Source: Bacillota bacterium
GTDB taxonomy: Bacteria > Bacillota > Clostridia > Oscillospirales > Acutalibacteraceae
Assembly: GCA_009786275.1 (NCBI GenBank)
Contig: WQTL01000327.1
Coordinates: 1-5,523, forward strand
Direction: 5' to 3'
Length of the DNA stretch: 5,523 bases
The position numbers were made by a program, and so were the translations under genes. The notes beneath the pieces are model-generated. The model was not told the DNA's origin and ran no database searches. It saw only the letters and a program-made list of their open reading frames with translations. Below are positions 1 to 5,330 of this stretch, piece by piece (position 1 is the stretch's first letter; each line of letters opens with the position of its first letter).

Positions 1-1775
1 CCCGCCGCAGCGGGGTCATCACCGGCCTGCCGGACAGCTACGGCCGCGGGCGGATCATCGGGGACTACCGGCGGGTCGCGCTCTACGGCGTGGATTTTCT
101 CGCCGCCGAAAAGAAGGCCGCCCTGGAGGGCCTCACCCGCGCCTGCTTCGACGAGGAGGTCACCCGGGGCCGGGAGGAGCTCAGCGAGCAACTGCGCGCC
201 CTGGAGGCCCTCAAGCGCATGGCGGAAAGCTACGGCCGCGACATTTCACAGCCCGCGAAGAACCTGCGCGAGGCCGTGCAGTGGCTGTATTTCGGCTACC
301 TCGCCGCCATCAAGGACCAGAACGGCGCGGCCATGAGCCTGGGCCGCGTGTCCACCTTCCTGGATATTTACGCGCAGAGGGACCTGGATGCGGGCTTGCT
401 CGCGGAGGACGAGGTGCAGGCGCTGTTCGACCAGCTCATTTTGAAGCTGCGCATGGTGCGGTTTTTGCGCACGCCGGCCTACGACGAGCTGTTTTCCGGC
501 GACCCCACCTGGACCACGGAATCCCTGGCGGGTATGTGCCTGGACGGGCGGCATATGGTGACGAAATCGGCCTACCGGTTTTTGCATTCGCTGACGAACC
601 TGGGCCCCGCGCCCGAGCCCAACATGACCATCCTGTGGAGCCCGCGCCTGCCCGCGCCCTTCAAGGCCTACGCCGCGCGGCTGTCCATCGAGACCTCGTC
701 CATCCAGTACGAGAACGACGACAAGATGCTGGTCGAATTCGGCGACGACTACGGCATCGCGTGCTGCGTATCGCCCATGCGCATCGGCCGCCAGATGCAG
801 TTCTTCGGCGCGCGGGCGAACCTGGCCAAGGCGCTGCTCTACGCCATCAACGGCGGGCGGGACGAGCTCACCGGCGAGCAGGTGGGCCCGGCCCTCGCGC
901 CCCTCACGGGCGAAGTGCTCGACTACGGGGAGGTGCGCGCGCGCTTCCATGACGTCTGCGCCTGGCTGAGCAACCTGTACATCAACACGCTCAACGTCAT
1001 CCACTATATGCACGACAAATATTGCTACGAGAGCTTGCAGATGGCCCTGCACGGCGAGGACGTGGCGCGCACGATGGCCTGCGGCCTGGCGGGCCTGAGC
1101 GTGGTGGCCGACAGCCTGGCGGCGATCCAATATGCCAAAGTGAAGCCCATCCGGGACGAGCGCGGCCTTGCAATCGATTTCGAGATCGAGGGGGTGTACC
1201 CCGCCTTCGGCAACCACGACCCGCGCTCGGACGAGATCGCCCGGGGCATCGTGCGGGATTTCATGGCCCACCTGCGCCGGCAAAAGACCTACCGCGCCGC
1301 GAAGCCCACGCTGTCGATCCTCACCATCACCTCCAACGTGGTCTACGGCAAAAAGACCGGCGCCACCCCCGACGGCCGCAAGGGCGGCGAGCCCTTCGCC
1401 CCGGGGGCCAACCCCATGTCCGGCCGGGATTCCCACGGGCCCGTGGCCAGCATGGCCAGCGTAGCCGGCCTGCCCTTCGAGGACAGCCAGGACGGCATCT
1501 CCTACACCTTCAGCATCATCCCCCGGGCCCTGGGCAAGAACGAGCGCCAGCGCCGCTCCAACCTCGTGCGCCTGCTGGACGGCTATTTCACCGAGGGCGG
1601 GCACCATGTCAACGTGAATGTGCTCGACCGCGAACAGCTGTTCGACGCCATGGAGCACCCCGAGCTGTATCCCCAGCTGACGATACGGGTGTCGGGCTAC
1701 GCGGTGAACTTCATACGGCTGACAAGGGAGCAGCAGATGGACGTGATACACCGGACGTTCCACGCGTCGGTGTGA
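1..1775 (+). CDS. pflB: Pyruvate formate-lyase (formate C-acetyltransferase), 5'-truncated by the window edge
   Basis: This cytoplasmic glycyl-radical enzyme converts pyruvate and CoA to acetyl-CoA and formate during anaerobic fermentation. The frame is open from base 3, giving 590 visible residues; the family is about 750-760 long, so roughly 165 N-terminal residues lie outside the window. The GTG at 90 is an internal Val codon, because bases 3-89 already encode the conserved ITGLPDSYGRGRIIGDYRR segment that includes substrate-contacting arginines. The active-site cysteine pair (GIACCVSP) is at 762-767. An arginine 17 residues after the first Cys (codon 813-815) matches E. coli Arg435. The radical glycine lies in RVSGYAVNF, codon 1695-1697, near the C-terminus as expected. 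These features separate true PFL from the diol-dehydratase and choline-lyase relatives. pflA follows 13 bases downstream. Family identity is very secure. Confidence 0.97.
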   Translation, partial: RRSGVITGLPDSYGRGRIIGDYRRVALYGVDFLAAEKKAALEGLTRACFDEEVTRGREELSEQLRALEALKRMAESYGRDISQPAKNLREAVQWLYFGYLAAIKDQNGAAMSLGRVSTFLDIYAQRDLDAGLLAEDEVQALFDQLILKLRMVRFLRTPAYDELFSGDPTWTTESLAGMCLDGRHMVTKSAYRFLHSLTNLGPAPEPNMTILWSPRLPAPFKAYAARLSIETSSIQYENDDKMLVEFGDDYGIACCVSPMRIGRQMQFFGARANLAKALLYAINGGRDELTGEQVGPALAPLTGEVLDYGEVRARFHDVCAWLSNLYINTLNVIHYMHDKYCYESLQMALHGEDVARTMACGLAGLSVVADSLAAIQYAKVKPIRDERGLAIDFEIEGVYPAFGNHDPRSDEIARGIVRDFMAHLRRQKTYRAAKPTLSILTITSNVVYGKKTGATPDGRKGGEPFAPGANPMSGRDSHGPVASMASVAGLPFEDSQDGISYTFSIIPRALGKNERQRRSNLVRLLDGYFTEGGHHVNVNVLDREQLFDAMEHPELYPQLTIRVSGYAVNFIRLTREQQMDVIHRTFHASV

Positions 1776-1781
1776 AGAGGG
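1774..1781 (+). promoter_or_regulatory. Ribosome binding site of pflA
   Basis: The purine run GAAGAGGG overlaps the pflB TGA stop and lies 7 bases before the pflA ATG at 1789. It supports that start and indicates that pflB and pflA are read from one message, with no separate pflA promoter visible in the 13-base gap. Confidence 0.7.
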
Positions 1782-1788
1782 ACACCCT

Positions 1789-2508
1789 ATGAGCCAGACA
1801 GCCCGTATCCACCACACCGAGACCTTCGGCACCGTTGACGGGCCGGGGGTCCGCTATGTGTTTTTCATGCAGGGCTGCCCGCTGCGCTGCCTTTACTGCC
1901 ACAACCCGGATGCCATCGACCCGCGCGGCGGCGAGCTGTGGACCTGCACCCAGGCCGTGCAGGAGGTCCTGCGCTACCGCAACTTCATCAAGGGGGTCAC
2001 GTTTTCGGGGGGGGAACCCCTGCTGCAGCCGGAATTCGTGCGCGAGGTGGCGGAAAGGCTGAACAAGCGGGGCATCCCCAGCGCCATAGATACCGCCGGC
2101 GCGCCCGACCTGCCGCTGTGCACCGCCGCCATCGACGCCGCCGAGCTGCTGCTGCTGGACATCAAGGCCGCCGGCGACGACCTGGCCCACAAGCTCACCG
2201 GGCGGGGCAACCAGCGCGGCTTCCTCACCTTGGATTACTGCGAGCACACGGGCAAGAAGGTCTGGCTGCGCCACGTGCTCGTGCCCGGCTGGACGCTCAA
2301 ATTCCGCCAGCTGGAGGCCCTGGCCCGCCGCCTGCGGCCCTACAAATGCATCGAGCGCGTGGAGCTGCTGCCCTTCCACCAGCTGGGCGCGCCCAAGTGG
2401 GAGGCCGCCGGCATGGACTACGCCTTCAAGGATATGCCCCCCGCCGACCCGGAGGCCGTGGAGGAGGCGGCGGACTATTTCGCGGAGATGGGGTTCCATG
2501 TGATATGA
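1789..2508 (+). CDS. pflA: Pyruvate formate-lyase activating enzyme (radical SAM)
   Basis: This radical S-adenosylmethionine enzyme removes a hydrogen atom from the PFL active glycine, converting the inactive lyase to its radical form. It has 239 residues, close to the usual 240-250. The [4Fe-4S] ligands are the three cysteines of CPLRCLYC at residues 30, 34 and 37, preceded by the typical TFGTVDGPGVRYVFFMQG lead. The SAM-contacting GGEP motif is at residues 74-77. There is no extra ferredoxin-like cysteine cluster between the radical-SAM motif and GGEP, so it resembles the simple PflA type rather than the longer activases of other glycyl-radical enzymes. The ATG is supported by GAAGAGGG 7 bases upstream. 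Its place directly after pflB names its substrate. It ends in a convergent gap facing the minus-strand coiled-coil gene. Confidence 0.96.
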   Translation: MSQTARIHHTETFGTVDGPGVRYVFFMQGCPLRCLYCHNPDAIDPRGGELWTCTQAVQEVLRYRNFIKGVTFSGGEPLLQPEFVREVAERLNKRGIPSAIDTAGAPDLPLCTAAIDAAELLLLDIKAAGDDLAHKLTGRGNQRGFLTLDYCEHTGKKVWLRHVLVPGWTLKFRQLEALARRLRPYKCIERVELLPFHQLGAPKWEAAGMDYAFKDMPPADPEAVEEAADYFAEMGFHVI

Positions 2509-2537
2509 AATATATGCTATGCATAATGCGTTGTGTC

Positions 2538-2616
2538 TGTAGAGACGCACGGCAGTGCGTCTCCCGATAAAAAAATTGGCGTTTGGTGCGGAGACGCACT
2601 GCCGTGCGTCTCTACA
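2538..2616. repeat. 79-base inverted repeat with two nested 9-bp hairpins
   Basis: Bases 2538-2564 and 2590-2616 are perfect reverse complements of each other (27 bases, no mismatch), separated by 25 bases containing an A7 run. Each arm is also a hairpin: GAGACGCAC at 2542-2550 pairs with GTGCGTCTC at 2555-2563 around loop GGCA, and the same 9-mers at 2591-2599 and 2604-2612 surround loop TGCC. The element can therefore fold as one long cruciform or as two small hairpins. It sits between convergent genes with no coding potential of its own. It looks like a small interspersed palindromic element (REP/MITE-like); no clear target-site duplication is seen and copy number is unknown. It might also help end pflA transcription, but no T-run follows on the plus strand. 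Confidence 0.85.
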
Positions 2617-2628
2617 TATATAAACATA

Positions 2629-2661
2629 ACAAGCGGGCGGCGCCCTTTGCCGCCCGCTTGT
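2629..2661 (-). terminator. GC-rich stem-loop terminator of the minus-strand operon
   Basis: A perfect 13-bp stem pairs 2629-2641 with 2649-2661 around a 7-base loop. The stem begins 15 bases beyond the coiled-coil gene's TGA. Read on the minus strand it is followed by a broken T-rich tail (TATGTTTATATAT), consistent with intrinsic termination. On the plus strand the following bases are not T-rich, so it is less likely to serve pflA. Confidence 0.68.
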
Positions 2662-2676
2662 CTACTTGCAATCTAA

Positions 2677-3399
2677 TCAGAACAATTTCGGTTCCGCCGG
2701 CGCGTGGAATTCCGGCGCGTCCGCGGTCTTGCTCAAGGTGGTTTGCAGCCGCTTTTGCGTGTTGCGCACGTCCGTGAGGGAGGCCGCGAGAATCTCCTCC
2801 GCCTCGCCCACGATCTCTTCCACCACGGAGCGCACGCTGCCGGAATACTGCATGCCCCACTCCTCGGTGCGGCGCTGCAGCTCCTCGCTGTAGCTCTGCG
2901 CGTCGGCGACGACCTGCTCGGCGTGCCGGCGGCTGTCGTTTTCCACCTTTTCGGCGGTCTCGCGGGCCTGGCGCAGCATCTGCGCGGCCTGCTCCTGGGC
3001 CAGCACGGTGATGCTGTGCTCGCTGAGCATCTGCGCGGCCTGGGCCTCGGCGGCGGCGACGATCTGCTCACCCTGGGCGCGCTTGCGCATCACCTCCTCC
3101 TTGGCGCGCTGCACCACGTCCTGGATCCGGGCGTTGGCGTTGGCCTCGGTTTCGTCGGCCTTCTGCTTGGCGTCGCCGATGACCGCGGCGGCGTCCTTGC
3201 GCGCCTGGTCGAGAATCTCGCCGCGCTTGGACACGATCTCCTTGGCGCGCTCGATGGTGGTGGGCAGGGAGGCCCGCACCGATTCCAGCAGGTCCTGCAG
3301 CACCAGGGGATCCACAATGCGCTTGCCGCCGAACTTCCGGCTGTTCTCCACCTCTTCCTGCAGCTGCGTGAGCAGGACATCCACGTTTTCAGTCGACAT
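2677..3399 (-). CDS. Alanine/glutamate-rich coiled-coil protein of unknown function
   Basis: The protein has 240 residues, with no signal peptide or membrane segment visible, so it is probably cytoplasmic. Residues about 1-50 form a short head (MSTENVDVLLTQLQEEV and on); about 50-215 are dense in Ala, Glu, Gln, Arg and Lys with heptad-like hydrophobic spacing, as in a long coiled coil. The motif QAAQML occurs twice about 20 residues apart. The C-terminus is short and Pro-containing (ending PAEPKLF). From memory, proteins like this are often labelled 'ATPase', V-ATPase subunit H-like or DivIVA-like; those labels probably reflect coiled-coil composition only. No nucleotide-binding motif is seen. 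The ATG has a G5 run 10 bases upstream (complement of 3410-3414) as a weak ribosome site. It follows coaD after 70 bases and is followed by a terminator, so it is the last gene of the unit. Function is unknown. Confidence 0.85.
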   Translation of the reverse strand: MSTENVDVLLTQLQEEVENSRKFGGKRIVDPLVLQDLLESVRASLPTTIERAKEIVSKRGEILDQARKDAAAVIGDAKQKADETEANANARIQDVVQRAKEEVMRKRAQGEQIVAAAEAQAAQMLSEHSITVLAQEQAAQMLRQARETAEKVENDSRRHAEQVVADAQSYSEELQRRTEEWGMQYSGSVRSVVEEIVGEAEEILAASLTDVRNTQKRLQTTLSKTADAPEFHAPAEPKLF

Positions 3400-3416
3400 T
3401 TACCAAGCACCCCCAA

Positions 3417-3486
3417 CGATAATTTATTATTGAGAAACGATAAATGAAAAGCCGCAAAACGATAATAATTTATTGTTTATCGATAA
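3417..3486. repeat. Four CGATAA direct repeats at 21-22 base spacing
   Basis: CGATAA occurs at 3417, 3438, 3460 and 3481, with start-to-start spacings of 21, 22 and 21 bases, about two DNA helical turns. The first and third copies extend to similar 16-mers (CGATAATTTATTATTG and CGATAATAATTTATTG). The fourth lies in the palindrome TTATCGATAA (3477-3486) inside the coaD 3' end. The block fills the AT-rich gap before the coiled-coil gene, so a tandem operator or a promoter region is possible. No convincing -35/-10 pair was found here. AT-rich low complexity is the alternative explanation. Confidence 0.5.
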
Positions 3487-3955
3487 TTCGTTTTACGATC
3501 AGAGGCAGGGCCTCCCGGGGCACGAACTCGCTGATGTCGCCGCCCAGGGCGCACACCTGCTTGACCATGCTGGAGGACAGGAACATGCTCGTGCCGCTGG
3601 CCGGCAGGAAGATCGTCTCGGCCCGCGGGTTGAGCTGGCGGTTGACCAGGGACTGCTGGAACTCGTAGTCGAAGTCCGTCATGGCGCGCAGGCCCTTCAC
3701 GATGGCGTCGGCCGCGATCTCACGGGCGTAGAGGGCCACCAGCATGCCGGAGGAATCGATGGTCACGTTGGGCAGGGTTTCCGTGCAGCTTTGCAGCAGC
3801 GCGACGCGTTCCTCCTCGGAAAACAGGTAGGTCTTCAGCGCGTTGGCCGCCACAAGCACCACCACGCGGCCGAACAGCGCGGCGGCGCGGCGGATGATCT
3901 CCATATGCCCGTTTGTCACGGGGTCGAAGCTGCCGGGGTAGACGGCGGTGGTCAT
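3470..3955 (-). CDS. coaD: Phosphopantetheine adenylyltransferase
   Basis: This enzyme transfers AMP from ATP to 4'-phosphopantetheine, giving dephospho-CoA, the penultimate step of coenzyme A synthesis in the cytoplasm. Its 161 residues match the family's usual 155-165. The nucleotidyltransferase signature is at the N-terminus (YPGSFDPVTNGH, with TNGH at residues 14-17). A conserved Lys follows at 41, KGLRAMTDFDYE starts at 87, and the ATP-binding SSSMVKQV begins at 127. All expected motifs are present. The ATG overlaps the HEPN gene's TGA as ATGA, and only a weak purine stretch (GAGAAAG) precedes it, so translation probably depends on coupling from the upstream gene. CoA made here feeds, among others, the pyruvate formate-lyase reaction, though that gene pair is on the other strand and not co-transcribed. 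Confidence 0.97.
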   Translation of the reverse strand: MTTAVYPGSFDPVTNGHMEIIRRAAALFGRVVVLVAANALKTYLFSEEERVALLQSCTETLPNVTIDSSGMLVALYAREIAADAIVKGLRAMTDFDYEFQQSLVNRQLNPRAETIFLPASGTSMFLSSSMVKQVCALGGDISEFVPREALPLIVKRIIDKQ

Positions 3956-4365
3956 GATTCGGGTTCTTTCTCTAATTTTTGTCGCAGCTCATGCAGCGGC
4001 GCGAAGGCTTGGATTTGCCGGGCGTAGTTAAGGGCTTTTCTCATGTGGTGGTCTTCCAGATACATTTCGTCGGGATAGCGGGGCTGCACGCCATATAGCG
4101 TCAGGGCTTCGCACGCATCCGCAATTACATCAAATTGCTCATCAAATTCCAAACACAATTGACGCAATTGGCGCAAATCGTGAATTTTAGGCGGCTGCTC
4201 CATACCGGAAAATATTAAATAGCCTTTGAGATATTTTTCGGCTGCTTGCTGGCAATGGAAGCAAATAATCTCAAGGTGTTGAGGGCGGTGCCCAAGCAAT
4301 ACTTCCGCTGTGTCCAAATCCATGTCCCCGAAACGAAACCATTCTGCGTTATGCCTATTGTCCAT
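3952..4365 (-). CDS. HEPN-domain protein, partner of the adjacent MNT nucleotidyltransferase
   Basis: This is a small all-helical HEPN protein of 137 residues. The family core FHCQQAAEKYLKGYL is at residues 36-50, HDL at 62-64 and RYPDEMY at 96-102, which fits the PF05168-type HEPN family. The start at 4365 is chosen because AAGGGAG lies 9 bases upstream and the family core is then at its normal depth; a more distal ATG at 4428 would add 21 unlike residues and overlap the MNT gene by 74 bases. With the chosen start the overlap with MNT is 11 bases, and the stop overlaps coaD's ATG. HEPN proteins paired with MNT proteins act as toxins, often RNases, in MntA-HepT systems. Here no R-X4-6-H motif can be found anywhere, so RNase activity is doubtful. 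It may instead be a nucleotide-binding or substrate-presenting partner. Confidence 0.88.
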   Translation of the reverse strand: MDNRHNAEWFRFGDMDLDTAEVLLGHRPQHLEIICFHCQQAAEKYLKGYLIFSGMEQPPKIHDLRQLRQLCLEFDEQFDVIADACEALTLYGVQPRYPDEMYLEDHHMRKALNYARQIQAFAPLHELRQKLEKEPES

Positions 4366-4690
4366 ACAGCATGACTCCCTTCCGGGCAACTTCTCTTTGA
4401 ATCGTTGCGCCCTCTTTTCTGCGCGCAAAAACGCTCGATTTTCCGACCATCAAATCCATGGGCATATTGATTTTCTTGTATCGCAAGCTTCTTAAAATGT
4501 CTGTCCCTATATCTATCGGATTTTTCTCCACGCTGTCCGGCACGACCACATAGATATCCAAATCGCTGTCCTTGTGGGGGGTGCCGTAGGCATAGGAGCC
4601 GAAAAGATAGATCGCTTCCGCGGGAACGGTCTGCAAGACGCCTTCCTTGATGATCTCCAGCTCCCGCGCAATGGCTTCGTCCATGCTCAT
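4355..4690 (-). CDS. MNT-type minimal nucleotidyltransferase (MntA-like)
   Basis: This is a small nucleotidyltransferase of 111 residues. The signature GSYAYGTPHKDSDLDIYVV begins at residue 31 and gives exactly GS-X10-D-X-D (G31, S32, D43, D45); a third acidic residue is offered by MDLMV at Asp79. This is the complete metal-binding set of the family. In characterised MntA-HepT pairs the MNT protein neutralises its HEPN partner by adding AMP to a tyrosine; that role here is inference from gene order. Start is uncertain by two codons: ATG at 4690 overlaps rsmD's TGA as ATGA, but AGAAGGA (4700-4694) is only 3 bases from it and an ideal 9 bases from the second ATG at 4684. The stop overlaps the HEPN start by 11 bases. 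GC content is clearly lower than in the flanking genes. Confidence 0.92.
   Translation of the reverse strand: MSMDEAIARELEIIKEGVLQTVPAEAIYLFGSYAYGTPHKDSDLDIYVVVPDSVEKNPIDIGTDILRSLRYKKINMPMDLMVGKSSVFARRKEGATIQREVARKGVMLYGQ
4375..4383 (-). promoter_or_regulatory. Ribosome binding site that fixes the HEPN start
   Basis: On the minus strand GGAAGGGAG lies within the 3' end of the MNT gene, 9 bases before the ATG at 4365. It favours the 137-residue HEPN product over the longer in-frame alternative from 4428, and suggests coupled but independently initiated translation of the two proteins. Confidence 0.65.
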
Positions 4691-5229
4691 TCTTCCTTCT
4701 GGTACACGCAGATTTTTGTCTTGCCGTGCTTATATTCCTTGCGCAGGGCCACATCGCCGTGGCGCTCGGGCAGGGATTCGCGCGCGCCCGCCTCGCACAC
4801 CAGCAGCCCGCCGGGCCCGAGCTTTTCGGCGGCGACGGGGATGGCCCGGCCCAGCAGGTCCTTGCCGTAGGGGGGGTCGAGGAAAATCAGGCCGTAGAGA
4901 TCGGCGCTGCGCCGCAGGTATTGCAGGGCGTCCACCTGCAGGAGCTTGGCCTGACCGGCCAGCTTGCAGCGCTCCAGGTTTTTCGCGGTCATCTTCAGGG
5001 CGGCGCCGTCCTGCTCGAGAAATACGCACGATACCGCGCCCCGGCTGAGGGCCTCGATGCCGAGCTGCCCGCTGCCCGCGAAGGCGTCCAGGGCGGCGCG
5101 TCCCTCGATTTCGAACTGTATCGCGCTGAACATGGCCTCCTTCACCCGCTGGGAGGTGGGCCGCACGACGTCCTCCCCGGGCAGGGTTGCCAGGGGCACG
5201 CCCCGTGCCGAACCGGTGATTACGCGCAT
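4687..5229 (-). CDS. rsmD: 16S rRNA (guanine(966)-N2)-methyltransferase
   Basis: This SAM-dependent enzyme methylates N2 of G966 in 16S rRNA during assembly of the small ribosomal subunit. Its 180 residues are typical for the family. It opens with MRVITGSARG and RPTSQRVKEAMF (residues 23-34), both family hallmarks. The SAM-binding loop DAFAGSGQLGIEALSRGA is at 48-65, the acidic residue after the second strand at E72, and the catalytic DPPY at 118-121. The start is supported by GAGGAG (complement of 5239-5244) 9 bases upstream. It is the first gene of the unit after a good promoter, and its stop touches the MNT gene. In many Firmicutes rsmD is followed directly by coaD; here the MNT-HEPN pair separates them. 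Confidence 0.96.
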   Translation of the reverse strand: MRVITGSARGVPLATLPGEDVVRPTSQRVKEAMFSAIQFEIEGRAALDAFAGSGQLGIEALSRGAVSCVFLEQDGAALKMTAKNLERCKLAGQAKLLQVDALQYLRRSADLYGLIFLDPPYGKDLLGRAIPVAAEKLGPGGLLVCEAGARESLPERHGDVALRKEYKHGKTKICVYQKEE

Positions 5230-5249
5230 GGCAAATATCTCCTCAATTT

Positions 5250-5279
5250 ATTATCGCACAAGAAAGAGCCGCTTGTCAA
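5250..5279 (-). promoter_or_regulatory. Sigma-70-type promoter of the rsmD operon
   Basis: On the minus strand a perfect -35 box TTGACA (complement of 5274-5279) is followed after 18 bases by the -10 box GATAAT (complement of 5250-5255), five of six matching TATAAT, in an AT-rich setting. Transcription would begin around 5241-5245, at or just before the GAGGAG ribosome site (5239-5244), so the leader would be only about 12-17 bases. A weak 5-bp inverted repeat (ACAAG/CTTGT) lies between the boxes. It would drive rsmD, the MNT-HEPN pair and coaD. Confidence 0.65.
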
Positions 5280-5330
5280 GTATTTTCTCTTGATTGCGCG
5301 GTTTCATGCGTACGGCGCTTCGCGCGTGCC

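Larger units (their letters stand above)
3952..4690 (-). other. MNT-HEPN two-gene cassette inside the rsmD-coaD unit
   Basis: The two genes form a compact block between two housekeeping genes. A hand count over 3961-4680 gives about 49% G+C (355 of 720), whereas sampled 60-base lines in rsmD reach about 78-80% and in coaD about 62-65%. No transposase, integrase, terminal inverted repeats or duplicated target sequence is seen at the borders. Low GC and the seamless junctions (ATGA at the coaD side, overlap or a 2-base gap at the rsmD side) suggest an acquired cassette that now uses the host operon's transcription. Confidence 0.7.

Noticed and set aside
246..1832. 528-codon open frame on the minus strand opposite pflB
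   Set aside because: It is antisense to an unmistakable pflB reading frame. High GC at third positions leaves long stop-free shadow frames, and its His/Val/Gly/Ala-rich product shows no recognisable motif.
1711..2550. 279-codon open frame on the minus strand opposite pflA
   Set aside because: Antisense shadow of pflA, which carries the complete radical-SAM motifs; the antisense product is low-complexity and unlike any family recognised.
2565..2589. T7 run (minus strand) after the right-arm hairpin as a second terminator
   Set aside because: The T-run lies more than 10 bases beyond the hairpin stem rather than directly after it, and the stronger stem-loop at 2629-2661 already fits as the terminator.
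2538..2616. CRISPR array
   Set aside because: Only two repeat units in opposite orientation with one 25-base spacer; CRISPR repeats are direct and no cas gene is nearby.
2704..3447. 247-codon plus-strand frame opposite the coiled-coil gene
   Set aside because: Its Leu/Gly/His-rich composition is the mirror of Glu/Ala/Gln-rich coiled-coil codons. The minus-strand frame has a sensible start, ribosome site and downstream terminator.
4366..4428. Longer HEPN start at 4428 adding 21 residues
   Set aside because: The extra residues are unlike HEPN N-termini, the overlap with MNT would be 74 bases, and a good ribosome site supports the ATG at 4365 instead.
4215..4754. 179-codon minus-strand frame overlapping rsmD, MNT and HEPN
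   Set aside because: It runs out of frame through three genes whose motifs lie in other frames, and its product has no recognisable domain; it is a by-product of the lower-GC segment.
5280..5330. Possible polA terminator (GCGC-GAA-GCGC hairpin) after the polA stop
   Set aside because: The stem is only 4 bp and no T-run follows on the minus strand, so it cannot be called a terminator.
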